Source: Novosphingobium sp. NDB2Meth1 (GTDB lineage Bacteria > Pseudomonadota > Alphaproteobacteria > Sphingomonadales > Sphingomonadaceae). From it: a stretch of 64,000 bases of DNA. Shown piece after piece: positions 36,360 through 44,683 of the stretch; the stretch's first letter is position 1, and each line of letters begins with the position of its first letter. A model generated the notes under the pieces. The model saw only the letters and a program-made list of their open reading frames with translations, was not told the DNA's origin and ran no database searches. The position numbers were made by a program, and so were the translations under genes. The stretch covers positions 310,001 through 374,000 of the forward strand of contig NZ_FPEH01000014.1 of the NCBI RefSeq assembly GCF_900117425.1. The letters run 5' to 3'.

Positions 36360-38360
36360 ATGGTGGTGGGCAAAAGTCTTGTGGTGGGCCTCGTCCTCGC
36401 CGCCTGCGCGGGGCTGGCGCCGGTCGCTGCGCTGGCAGCCGATCCGCCCGCGGCGGCCGCGCCAGCCGCTGCCGCCAGCGCGCCTGCCGGACCGGTCGAG
36501 CGGATTTCGACCGACGTGTTCTCGCAGCTGTCGTTCATTTCGGATCCCAAGCTCTCGCCCGACGGCAATCTGATTGCCGCCAAAGTCGCGCTTGATGGCA
36601 AAACCCTGATCGGCGTGTTCGATCCGGCCACGGGCAAGAACAAGATGCTCAATCCCGGCAAGGTGGTCGAGCTCAACTGGTTCCGCTGGGCGGGCAATGA
36701 CCGCATCCTGATCAGTCTCGGGCAGACCGTGAAGCTGTTCGGCGACGAATACTGGTCGACCCGGCTGCTGGTCTATGACGTCTCCACCCAGGCGCAGCGC
36801 TTCATCGGCTCGAAGCAGGAGGGCCTGATCGGGGATGACGTGCTCTGGGTCGATCCCGAGGGCAAGACCGCGCTGCTCTCCTACGCCCAGACCATCTTCG
36901 ATTACCCCAGCGTCTCGCTGGTCGATCTGGCCACCAACAAGGCCCGCGAGCTCATCCGCGAGCGCGACGGGGTGCTCAAGTGGATCGCGGACGATGCCGG
37001 GGTGGTGCGCGCCGGGCTGCAGTTCGGCGGGCAATCGTGGAAACTGCTCTACCGTGCCAAGGACGGCGAGACATTCCGCACCGTGGTCAAGGCCGATTAC
37101 GACGATGACGACGCGTTCTATGACGTCGCGCGCATCTTCCGCGGCAGCGACGAAGGCTATCAGAAGCTGCTGAACGAAAAGACCGGGCGCTATGCGCTGT
37201 GGCGGTTCAACTTCGCGACGCGAAAGCCCGGCGAGATGGTGTTCGAGGCACCCGGCGTCGATATCGATGATTTCGATACCAAGCCGGACAGCCCCGATCT
37301 CTGGGCCGCCTACTACACCACCGATCGCCCGCGCGCGCACTGGTTCGATCCCGAACTCGCCAAAGTGCAGGAATCGATCGACAAGGCGGTGGCCGGAGCG
37401 GTGGGGGACCGCGCCGCGACCATCGTGAGCTATTCGAAGGATCGCAACCGGATGCTGGTCCGGCTCGGCGGCTCGAACGATCCCGGCCGCTATTACCTGT
37501 TCGATCAGACCGACGGCGTGATGCAGCTGTTCGCGCAGGCCAACGAGCAGCTGAAGCCCAGGATGCTCGCGCTGACCCGCTACACCTCCTACACCACGCG
37601 CGACGGCCTTGAGGTGCCCGCCTATCTCACGCTGCCGCCCGGTCGTCCGGCCAAGGCGCTTCCGCTGGTGATCATGCCCCATGGTGGACCCTACGGCGTG
37701 CGCGATGATGGCACGTACGATGTCGAGGTGCAGTTCCTCGCCAACCGCGGCTATGCCGTGCTGCAGCCGGAGTATCGGGGCTCGGGCGGCTACGGCAAGA
37801 CGTTCAGCGAGAAGGGCGAGGGCCAATGGGGCCGCGCGATGCAGGACGATCTCGATGACGGGATGGACTGGCTGGCGAAGCAGGGCACCATCGATCCGAA
37901 GCGCGTCTGCATGGTGGGCAGTTCCTATGGCGGCTACGCGGCGCTGTGGGGCGCGGTGCGCAATCCGGAGCGCTATCGCTGCGCGGCCAGCTTCGCCGGG
38001 GTGACCGACCTCAAGCGGCAGATGAAGTTCTGGGATGGCAACGCGAGTTCGAGCAAGGATCGCACCGCGTGGCGCAAGACGATCAAGGGCGAGGATGCCA
38101 AGTTCGATCTCACCACCGTCTCGCCGCTCTATGCCGTCGAGCAGCTGAAAGTGCCGCTGCTGCTGGTCCACGGCGATGAAGACCAGCGCGTGCCCTACCA
38201 GCAGTCCAAGCTCTATGCCGATGCCCTGGCCAAGGCTGGCAAGCAGCACGAGTTCGTGACGCTCAAGGGCGAAGGGCACGGCTTTTCGAGCAATGCGAAC
38301 CTGAAGCTCTGGCTCGACAAGCTCGACGCGTTTCTGGCCAAGAACAACCCGGCGGGCTGA
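36360..38360 (+). CDS. S9-family peptidase (acylaminoacyl-peptidase/DPP type), exported
   Basis: The 666-residue protein has a signal peptide (SLVVGLVLAACAGLAPVAALAA). A beta-propeller starts after RISTDVFSQLSFISDPKLSP. The alpha/beta hydrolase end has HGGPYGVRDD, Ser in VGSSYGGYAALWG, Asp in HGDEDQRVP and His in GEGHGFS. It is the S9C/S9B-like branch, distinct from the S9A gene upstream, and probably removes N-terminal residues or dipeptides in the periplasm. A secreted amidohydrolase gene follows after 51 bp. Confidence 0.92.
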   Translation: MVVGKSLVVGLVLAACAGLAPVAALAADPPAAAAPAAAASAPAGPVERISTDVFSQLSFISDPKLSPDGNLIAAKVALDGKTLIGVFDPATGKNKMLNPGKVVELNWFRWAGNDRILISLGQTVKLFGDEYWSTRLLVYDVSTQAQRFIGSKQEGLIGDDVLWVDPEGKTALLSYAQTIFDYPSVSLVDLATNKARELIRERDGVLKWIADDAGVVRAGLQFGGQSWKLLYRAKDGETFRTVVKADYDDDDAFYDVARIFRGSDEGYQKLLNEKTGRYALWRFNFATRKPGEMVFEAPGVDIDDFDTKPDSPDLWAAYYTTDRPRAHWFDPELAKVQESIDKAVAGAVGDRAATIVSYSKDRNRMLVRLGGSNDPGRYYLFDQTDGVMQLFAQANEQLKPRMLALTRYTSYTTRDGLEVPAYLTLPPGRPAKALPLVIMPHGGPYGVRDDGTYDVEVQFLANRGYAVLQPEYRGSGGYGKTFSEKGEGQWGRAMQDDLDDGMDWLAKQGTIDPKRVCMVGSSYGGYAALWGAVRNPERYRCAASFAGVTDLKRQMKFWDGNASSSKDRTAWRKTIKGEDAKFDLTTVSPLYAVEQLKVPLLLVHGDEDQRVPYQQSKLYADALAKAGKQHEFVTLKGEGHGFSSNANLKLWLDKLDAFLAKNNPAG

Positions 38361-38411
38361 CGCGCAAGCTTGCTCTCGCCAATGCGGTCCGGATCGGGCA
38401 GGTTGGCGGGC

Positions 38412-39686
38412 ATGATCCGCATCCTGTTTGCCGCCGCCGCGCTGGGCCTGCTCGCCAGCCCTGCTCATGCCGAAACGCTCTATGTCCGCGCCGGGCATCT
38501 CGTTGATCCGGAAGCGGGCACGGTGCTGGGCGCGCGGCTGCTCCGCGTCGAGGATGGCCGGGTGGCGGCAGTATTGCCCGCTGGCGCGGTGCCCAAGGGC
38601 GCGAGGCTGATCGATTGGTCCGCCTTCACCGTGCTGCCGGGCCTCATCGATTGCCACGTCCACCTTGCCGATACCGGGCAGACGTCCAACGTGGCCGAAC
38701 CGCTGCTCCATTCGGCGATGGAGATCGCCTATATCGGCGCGCGCAACGCCCGCACGACGTTGATGGCCGGCTTCACCACGGTGCATGATGTCGGCTCGTT
38801 CCGCGCCTTCGCCGATGTCGAGCTGCGCGAGGCGATCAACCGGGGTGACGTGATCGGCCCGCGCATGCAGGCGGTCGGCGCCTATGTCACGGTGCCGGGC
38901 GGCGGGGGCGAGGTGACGGGTTTCTCGCCCGATGTACGCATCCCCGAGGACTTGCGCGCGGGCGTCGTCACCGATGCGGCGGATGCGCGGGCCAAGGTCA
39001 ACTACCTGTTCCAGCACGGCGCCGACTCGATCAAGCTGATCGCTACCGGTGCGGTGCTGGCAAGCGGTACCGAGGCGGGCCAGCAGGAACTGACCGAGGA
39101 CGAAATGCGCGCGGCGGTCGAGGTGGCGGCGGCGCGCAAGTCCTGGGTGACGGCGCATGCCCACGGGGCGGAAGGGATCAAGTCCGCCATCCGCGCCGGG
39201 GTGCGCGCGATCGAGCACGCCAGCCTGATCGACGACGAAGGCATCGCGCTCGCCAAGGCGAGGGGCGTGTGGCTCGACATGGATATCTACAACGGCGACT
39301 ACATCGCCGATGTCGGACGGCGCGAGAAGTGGCCCGAGAACTACCTGCGCAAGAACGACGAGACGACCGAGGCGCAGCGGCAGGGCTTCCGCAAGGCGGT
39401 GAAGGCGGGCGTGAAGCTCTCGTTCGGGACCGATGCCGGGGTGTTCCCGCACGGCGAGAACGCGCGGCAATTCGCCTACATGGTGCGCTACGGGATGACG
39501 CCGATGCAGGCGATCCAGGCGGCCACGACCAGCGCGGCGGAGCTGATGGGCTGGAGCAAGGATGTCGGCGCGCTGTCTCCGGGGCACTATGCCGACATGA
39601 TCGCGGTACCGGGCGATCCGACAGTGGACATCACGGTGTTGCAGAAAGTCACTCACGTGATGAAGGGCGGCGAGGTGGTGCGCTGA
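38412..39686 (+). CDS. Exported amidohydrolase, Xaa-Pro/Xaa-Arg dipeptidase-like
   Basis: The 424-residue protein has a signal peptide (RILFAAAALGLLASPAHA). Metal ligands are in IDCHVHLAD, the carbamylated Lys in SIKLIATGAV, His in VTAHAHGAEGIK and AIEHASLID, and Asp in FGTDAGVFPHG. This is the imidazolonepropionase-like amidohydrolase branch that includes bacterial prolyl and arginyl dipeptide carboxypeptidases. The MIRILF start gives a proper signal peptide. Pairing with the S9 peptidase suggests stepwise peptide breakdown. Confidence 0.9.
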   Translation: MIRILFAAAALGLLASPAHAETLYVRAGHLVDPEAGTVLGARLLRVEDGRVAAVLPAGAVPKGARLIDWSAFTVLPGLIDCHVHLADTGQTSNVAEPLLHSAMEIAYIGARNARTTLMAGFTTVHDVGSFRAFADVELREAINRGDVIGPRMQAVGAYVTVPGGGGEVTGFSPDVRIPEDLRAGVVTDAADARAKVNYLFQHGADSIKLIATGAVLASGTEAGQQELTEDEMRAAVEVAAARKSWVTAHAHGAEGIKSAIRAGVRAIEHASLIDDEGIALAKARGVWLDMDIYNGDYIADVGRREKWPENYLRKNDETTEAQRQGFRKAVKAGVKLSFGTDAGVFPHGENARQFAYMVRYGMTPMQAIQAATTSAAELMGWSKDVGALSPGHYADMIAVPGDPTVDITVLQKVTHVMKGGEVVR

Positions 39687-39888
39687 CGGCGCGATCACAG
39701 TTAATGCCCCTCTCAGGGTAATTCTACACAGGCCGGTTACCGCCGCACGGCTACCCCTGCCGGGCGGCGGGTCAATATCGAATGCCAATACATCTGAAAT
39801 GGTGAGGACGTTCTTCTTGATGTCGTTTTGATGACATCACCAAGGATCGAATTCGCTGCGATGGAAAAGGCGTCTAGGGGTAGAATAT

Positions 39889-41382
39889 ATGAAGTATAAC
39901 AATAAAAGTGCCGCTCTGCGCCGACAGGTCAGCACATCCACAATCATCGCGCTCGCCGTGGCGGCGATGACCTGTGTCGGGGGCGTCGATCCGATGCCGG
40001 CGGCCGCACAGAGCGTCCCGGCGGCGTCTGATGGCTCGGCCACCTGCGCCGCTGTCGGCACGCGCAGCGGCACGAGCAGTTCCACCAACGTGACCTACGC
40101 GGCCTATGCGGGCGGGGGCTCCAGCGATGCGCTGAATGTGGCGCAAGTGGCGGACAATTGCCACGTCTATGCGGGAGGCAAGATCAGCACCGCTGTGCCG
40201 GTCGCGGCGCGAAAGATCGGCGCGGCGACCACGGACAAGTCGACCGGCGTGCTCACGCTGGCATGGCCACAGAACGGACAGATCGTGGCGGCAGTGCGCT
40301 TCGGCAATGCGATCAACGATGCGCAGCTGCGGCGCAGCAACGGCGACATCGTGGTGGCGTCGGATGCCGGCCTCGCCGTGCTGTCCTCCGATCTTGCCAC
40401 GACGCGCTGGCGGCAGGACGGCAACTTCACCCGCGCCGCGGTCGGTACGGACGGCACCGTCGCCGGGCTTTATGGATCGGGGGGCAAGCAGCTTGCCGTC
40501 TATTCTGCCGGCGGCACGGCGATCTTCAGCCGGACGTTCACGGATTCGATGGTGAACGATGTCGCGGTATTTACCGGCGCCACGGCAGCAGACACCCGCG
40601 TCATCGTGACGGGCATGGCCCAGCGTGACGGCGGCGGCTGCACCAAGCTGCAGGTCGCGTGGATCCGGGCCTACAACCTCAAGAACGAACTGGTCTGGAA
40701 GAGCTACGACTGGACCCATGCGCAGGCCTTCGCGCGGTCGTCGTCGTGCGCCGACACGCGGGGGTACCGGGTCGAGGTCGGGCTGGACGGCAAGCTCTAC
40801 TTCGCCGGCGAGGCGGCCGGGGGCAACAGCATCTACCGCTTCGGCAGCGCCGATCTGCAGGCCGCCGCGCCCAATGTCACCAGTGATGCCTACAACAATC
40901 CCTACAATACCCGCTCCAACCACATCACCTACTTCACGCGGCTCGACCCGCTGACGGGTGCGCAAAGCGCGGGGTCGTTCCTGCTGGCGCGGCTGACCAA
41001 CGGATCGGGCAATACCATCCGCCCCCGCGCCATCACCGCCGACCAGAGCGGCGCGGTCTATGTTGGCGGCATTTCGGCGGCGCATATCCAGAACCGGCCG
41101 AACATCGTGCTCAATGGCAAGAAGCTGCAGGTCTACACCGGCGGCGACCCGTGGCTGCTGATCCTTTCGCCGGACTTGCGCCAGCGGCGGCTGTGGATCG
41201 CGCTGGCCGATGGTGGGCAGGGCGAAGTGCAGGCCATCGGGGTCGGTGGCGGCGCTGTCGCAGTGGCGACGCGCGCGGACAAGAAGGACGTGAACGGCTT
41301 CGCGCTCTACACCACGCCGGGCGCGGCGACGACCTACAGCGGCACCAAGGCGGGGCATCTGACGGTCATCCCAAGCAACTGA
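39889..41382 (+). CDS. Exported protein of unknown function, beta-propeller-like
   Basis: The 497-residue protein has a long signal peptide (residues 1-41, ending PMPAAAQ). The mature part has no recognised motif but contains recurring strand patterns (DGKLYFAGEA, SGAVYVGGISAAH, GTVAGLYGSGGKQLAVYSAGG), which resemble blades of a PQQ/SBBP-type propeller. The three Cys pairs visible (ATC/DNC, GGGC, SSSC) may form disulfides. A 200-bp AT-richer spacer precedes it and a hairpin terminator follows, so it is a single-gene unit. Confidence 0.72.
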   Translation: MKYNNKSAALRRQVSTSTIIALAVAAMTCVGGVDPMPAAAQSVPAASDGSATCAAVGTRSGTSSSTNVTYAAYAGGGSSDALNVAQVADNCHVYAGGKISTAVPVAARKIGAATTDKSTGVLTLAWPQNGQIVAAVRFGNAINDAQLRRSNGDIVVASDAGLAVLSSDLATTRWRQDGNFTRAAVGTDGTVAGLYGSGGKQLAVYSAGGTAIFSRTFTDSMVNDVAVFTGATAADTRVIVTGMAQRDGGGCTKLQVAWIRAYNLKNELVWKSYDWTHAQAFARSSSCADTRGYRVEVGLDGKLYFAGEAAGGNSIYRFGSADLQAAAPNVTSDAYNNPYNTRSNHITYFTRLDPLTGAQSAGSFLLARLTNGSGNTIRPRAITADQSGAVYVGGISAAHIQNRPNIVLNGKKLQVYTGGDPWLLILSPDLRQRRLWIALADGGQGEVQAIGVGGGAVAVATRADKKDVNGFALYTTPGAATTYSGTKAGHLTVIPSN

Positions 41383-41389
41383 TCGGTCG

Positions 41390-41415
41390 AGGGGGCGGCT
41401 GGGCACCGCCCCCTT
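41390..41415 (+). terminator. Probable terminator after the propeller-like gene
   Basis: AGGGGGCGG pairs with CCGCCCCCT around a 7-base loop, 7 bp after the stop. The T-run is short (TT), so the call is moderate. Confidence 0.55.
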
Positions 41416-41511
41416 GCTCCGGCGAGCGGGTCGCGCTGCGATTTTTGTGGGGGGCGTTCCCTCGCGCCTTGCCCTACCCTCCCGCCAAACCACGCTGGGA
41501 GGGAGAACCCA

Positions 41512-43269
41512 ATGCAGGACGTGATCATCCGGGGCGGCAGGATCGTCGACGGTTCGGGCGCCGCGCCGTTCATCGGTGACGTCGCGTTCAAGGACGGGGT
41601 GATCACCGAAGTCGGGACCAGGATTTCCGGCACGGCGAAGCGCGAGATCGACGCGGACGGCCATATCGTCACGCCGGGCTGGGTGGACATCCACACCCAT
41701 TACGACGGGCAGGTGAGCTGGGACGACGAGCTGGCGCCCTCCTCGCACAACGGCGTGACCACGGTTGTCATGGGCAACTGCGGCGTGGGCTTTGCGCCGG
41801 TGCGTCCGGGGCAGGAGAAGGACCTCATCGAGCTGATGGAGGGGGTGGAGGACATCCCCGGCACCGCGCTCTACGAAGGCATCGAGTGGGGGCGGTGGGA
41901 AAGCTTCCCCGAATACATGGACTACATCGCCTCGCGGAAGTACGCGATCGATGTCGGCGCGCAGATTGCCCACGGCGCGGTGCGCTACTACGCGATGGGC
42001 GAGCGCGGGCGGACCAACGAGGACGCGACGCCGGAGGACATCGAGCGGATTGCCGATCTTGTCGAAGAGGCCGTGGCGGCGGGTGCGGTGGGCTTTTCCA
42101 CCTCGCGCACCATCGGCCACCGCGCGCTGTGGGGCGAGCCGGTGCCGGGCACTTTCGCGCCGGAGGAGGAACTGCTCGCCATCGCCCGGCGGTTCAGGAA
42201 GCTCGGCAAGGGCGTGATCGAGGCGATCCCGGCGGGCACGGTCGGCAAGCTGGAAGCGCTCGGCGGAGAACGCAGCGAACCGCTGGCGGAACTGGAGCTG
42301 TTCCGCAAGATTTCCGAAGAAAGCGGGCGGCCGCTGACCTTCACGCTCGTCGAGATCCGCGAATATGCGCCCGACTTGTGGCGGCAGATGCTGGACCGCT
42401 GCCGCGAAGCGAACGAAGGCGGGGCGCACCTGTTCCCGCAAGTGCCTTCACGCATCATCGGGTTCATCCATGGGCTTTCGAGCTACCACGTGTTCATGCG
42501 CCGCCCGACTTATCTGGAGAAGCTGGCACACCTGCCGCTGGCCGAGCGCGTCAAGGCGATGCGCGATCCCGAGATCAAGCGGCAGATCCTCTCCGAACGC
42601 GATGTGCCGCATGAGGCGCCCGGTTCGATGCAGAACGTCTACGGCCTGTTCCGGCGCGGGGCGGCGAGCCTCTATCCGCTGACCGAGCCGATCAATCTGG
42701 AGGCGGAAAGGTCCGCCTCGATCGGCGCGAAGGCCAAGGCCGAAGGGCGCGACGCGCTGGAGTATCTCTACGATGCGATGCTGGAGGACGAGGGGCGCAG
42801 CTTCCAGGCGCTGACCCGCGACAACCAGCCCAAAAGCCTTGCCGTGCTGGAGGAAATGCTGCGTCACCCGGACACCGTGACCGGCCTTTCCGATGCGGGT
42901 GCGCACGTGACGCTGATCTGCGACGCGACGATGCCGACGACGCAGCTGAGCTACTGGACCCGCGACCGCAAGAGCGGGCCGACCCTGCCGCTGGAGTTCC
43001 TCGTCCACAAGCAGACCGCGCGCAATGCCGCGCTCTATGGCTTCAACGACCGCGGGCTGCTGCAGCCGGGCAAGCGGGCGGACATCAACGTGATCGACTA
43101 CGCGGGGCTGACCGTCTCGCCCCATGTCGCGCACCATGACCTGCCGGCGGGAGGCACGCGGCTGATGCAGCCGGTGAAGGGCTACCGGGCGACGTTCTGC
43201 AACGGCGCGATGATCCGCGAGAACGACGCCGATACCGGTGCGCGGCCGGGGCGGCTGGTAAGGAGCTGA
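41512..43269 (+). CDS. N-acyl-D-amino-acid deacylase family amidohydrolase
   Basis: The 585-residue amidohydrolase resembles D-aminoacylase: [37 protein letters not shown] (with the Cys that bridges zinc in this family), [15 protein letters not shown] and [16 protein letters not shown] ending ([17 protein letters not shown]). It has no signal peptide, so it is cytoplasmic. It probably deacylates N-acyl amino acids or similar amides; stereospecificity is unknown. A GGGAGGGAGAA ribosome site precedes the ATG. Confidence 0.9.
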   Translation: MQDVIIRGGRIVDGSGAAPFIGDVAFKDGVITEVGTRISGTAKREIDADGHIVTPGWVDIHTHYDGQVSWDDELAPSSHNGVTTVVMGNCGVGFAPVRPGQEKDLIELMEGVEDIPGTALYEGIEWGRWESFPEYMDYIASRKYAIDVGAQIAHGAVRYYAMGERGRTNEDATPEDIERIADLVEEAVAAGAVGFSTSRTIGHRALWGEPVPGTFAPEEELLAIARRFRKLGKGVIEAIPAGTVGKLEALGGERSEPLAELELFRKISEESGRPLTFTLVEIREYAPDLWRQMLDRCREANEGGAHLFPQVPSRIIGFIHGLSSYHVFMRRPTYLEKLAHLPLAERVKAMRDPEIKRQILSERDVPHEAPGSMQNVYGLFRRGAASLYPLTEPINLEAERSASIGAKAKAEGRDALEYLYDAMLEDEGRSFQALTRDNQPKSLAVLEEMLRHPDTVTGLSDAGAHVTLICDATMPTTQLSYWTRDRKSGPTLPLEFLVHKQTARNAALYGFNDRGLLQPGKRADINVIDYAGLTVSPHVAHHDLPAGGTRLMQPVKGYRATFCNGAMIRENDADTGARPGRLVRS

Positions 43270-43285
43270 CGGGCGGCGTGGGCGG

Positions 43286-43472
43286 ACAAGTTGACGGTGT
43301 TGACACAGTCCAGAGCGAAAACTCCGGGGCCCGGTGTGTGCCGTTTCGGCACCCTCGGAGGGACCAGAGAACGGCGGAATTGCGTTGGATTCGGCGGGCA
43401 TGTCGGGAACATGCCCGAAGGCGGTGCTTGTAGGACAGCGCTTTATAAATAACAGACGCGTCTGTTATTTAT
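43286..43472 (-). repeat. Palindrome-anchored ~180 bp repeat, copy 2 (inverted)
   Basis: This is the reverse-oriented partner of 8792-8970. It ends in a perfect 28-bp palindrome (43445-43472) and begins with GTTGACACAGTCCAGAGC. Internal blocks align with copy 1 over the whole length. It occupies most of the spacer before the DUF2314 gene, so the palindrome lies about 80 bp upstream of that start. Confidence 0.8.
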
Positions 43473-43552
43473 GAGCAGGCTCTCCTGCTTTCGCAGTATC
43501 TTTACCCGGTCCCGCTAGGCAGCCGACGTGTGCCTTTGCCGGGGAGTGGATC

Positions 43553-44032
43553 ATGTCGGGACTTGTCAGCGGTCTGATCGCCGCGGTTGTCGTCTATGGC
43601 GCCTACCGTTTCCTCAGGCCGAGCGCCGGTGTGGCGTTCGAGCGGGACGATCCGCGCCTGCTTGCCGCCAAGCAGGAGGCGGTTGGAGCATTGCCGGAGT
43701 TCTGGGCCGCGCTGGAGGCGAAGGCGCAAGGGGACGAGGACTTCGCGATCAAGTTCAACCTGTTGCATGGGACAGACAGCGCGAACAACGAATCCATCTG
43801 GGCGGGGGACGTGGTGCGGCGCGAGGGGCGGATTTTCGGGCGGCTGCTCAACCGTCCTGTGAGCCCGGGCTTTGCCGAGGGCGACGAGGTGGAAATCGCA
43901 CCCGAGGCGATCGACGACTGGGGGTTCTATCGCGGCGGCGTGGCGCAGGGCCATTTCGTGACGCGGCTGATGCTGGAGAGCGCACCCGCCGGGGTAGCGC
44001 GGCAGCAGCGCAAGGTGCTGGGCTGGGATTGA
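43553..44032 (+). CDS. Membrane-anchored DUF2314-like protein
   Basis: The 159-residue protein has one N-terminal hydrophobic segment (GLVSGLIAAVVVYGAYRFL) and a soluble domain with DFAIKFNLLHGTDSANNESIW, GRLLNRP and EIAPEAIDDWGFYRGG, which matches the DUF2314 pattern. Function is unknown. It is alone between a repeat and a hairpin. Confidence 0.75.
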   Translation: MSGLVSGLIAAVVVYGAYRFLRPSAGVAFERDDPRLLAAKQEAVGALPEFWAALEAKAQGDEDFAIKFNLLHGTDSANNESIWAGDVVRREGRIFGRLLNRPVSPGFAEGDEVEIAPEAIDDWGFYRGGVAQGHFVTRLMLESAPAGVARQQRKVLGWD

Positions 44033-44040
44033 GGGGGGCG

Positions 44041-44070
44041 ATTGGGGGTTGGGTGGGAACCCCCCAATTT
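44041..44070 (+). terminator. Probable terminator after the DUF2314 gene
   Basis: TTGGGGGTT pairs with AACCCCCCAA (one bulged C) around GGGTGGG and is followed by TTT, 9 bp after the stop. Confidence 0.6.
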
Positions 44071-44107
44071 CCAGCCATCATGGCTTACAATCGCCAATAG
44101 AAACCTA

Positions 44108-44139
44108 CCGTCGCCCCGTGCTTGACACGGGGCTTGGCT
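44108..44139 (+). repeat. Left 32-bp inverted repeat of the GIY-YIG cassette
   Basis: CCGTCGCCCCGTGCTTGACA onward for 32 bases is the exact reverse complement of 44498-44529. Each arm itself folds (CCCCGTG-CTTGA-CACGGGG). The inner end includes two bases of the GIY-YIG stop codon. Confidence 0.95.
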
Positions 44140-44464
44140 AACTTTGGGCCTCGCCGCTCGGCACCGCGCCTGCCGGATACCACTGATCCCAAAGGTCGAG
44201 CCAATCAGGATTGTCTGCCTCGATCAGCGCAAACTTCCATTCGCGGCGCCATTTCTTGACGAGCTTTTCCCGTGCAATGGCTGGTTCGATTTCCTCGTGC
44301 CGTTCGGCGAAGACGGGCTTGGTCTTTCCGAAGTCCTTGACATGCATCGAGCCTTTATTCTCCCGATGCTGCCAAACCCGCCGGAACAAATTGGAAGTAA
44401 CGCCGACATACGTCCCGCCACGATAGCGGTTCGCCATAATGTAGACCCAGCCGCCCTTCTCCAT
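44138..44464 (-). CDS. GIY-YIG nuclease-domain protein (YhbQ/UPF0213-like)
   Basis: The 108-residue single-domain protein has VYIMANRYRGGTYVGVTSNL carrying the GIY-YIG pair as VYI..TYVG, Arg in LFRRVWQHRENKGSMHVKDF, and the metal-binding Glu in AIAREKLVKKWRREWK. The family has endonuclease catalytic residues, but most stand-alone members lack a known role. The frame is open far upstream, which is a shadow; this ATG gives the family length. The gene is bracketed by 32-bp inverted repeats. Confidence 0.87.
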   Translation of the reverse strand: MEKGGWVYIMANRYRGGTYVGVTSNLFRRVWQHRENKGSMHVKDFGKTKPVFAERHEEIEPAIAREKLVKKWRREWKFALIEADNPDWLDLWDQWYPAGAVPSGEAQS

Positions 44465-44497
44465 TGCTACCTTATGCCAACGCGAGGCTGCGAGGAA

Positions 44498-44529
44498 AGC
44501 CAAGCCCCGTGTCAAGCACGGGGCGACGG
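44498..44529 (-). repeat. Right 32-bp inverted repeat of the GIY-YIG cassette
   Basis: The exact inverted copy of 44108-44139, located 33 bp upstream of the GIY-YIG start codon. Confidence 0.95.
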
Positions 44530-44607
44530 ACAGGGAAGTGGCAGAGAAGTCCACGCTCCACTCGATCATCGTCATTCCTGACCGCTGGCCCACCCCAACC
44601 CCTCCCC

Positions 44608-44631
44608 CCTTCGACAAGCTCAGGATGAGCG
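44608..44631 (-). repeat. Dispersed repeat (CTCATCCTGAGC.. type), inverted copy
   Basis: TTCGACAAGCTCAGGATGAG is the complement of the element at 5515 and 14298. It is nested inside a CCCCTCC/GGGAGGGG inverted pair, upstream of the amidase gene. Confidence 0.75.
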
Positions 44632-44683
44632 GGAGGGGCGTTAGGGCCTTGCGCCGACTGAACCCTCGCGCTTCAATGCGCCG

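Larger units (their letters stand above)
44108..44529 (-). mobile_element. Candidate 422-bp GIY-YIG cassette with terminal inverted repeats
   Basis: One small nuclease-domain gene fills the space between two perfect 32-bp inverted repeats: its stop codon overlaps the left arm and its ATG is 33 bases from the right arm. No transposase is present, and target-site duplications are not evident from the immediate flanks. The layout suggests a repeat-nuclease unit spread as one piece; that is inference. Confidence 0.5.

Noticed and set aside
36096..39788. A 1230-codon antisense open frame across the S9 peptidase and amidohydrolase genes
   Set aside because: The opposite strand carries complete catalytic motifs and signal peptides; this frame has only His/Arg-rich low-complexity sequence.
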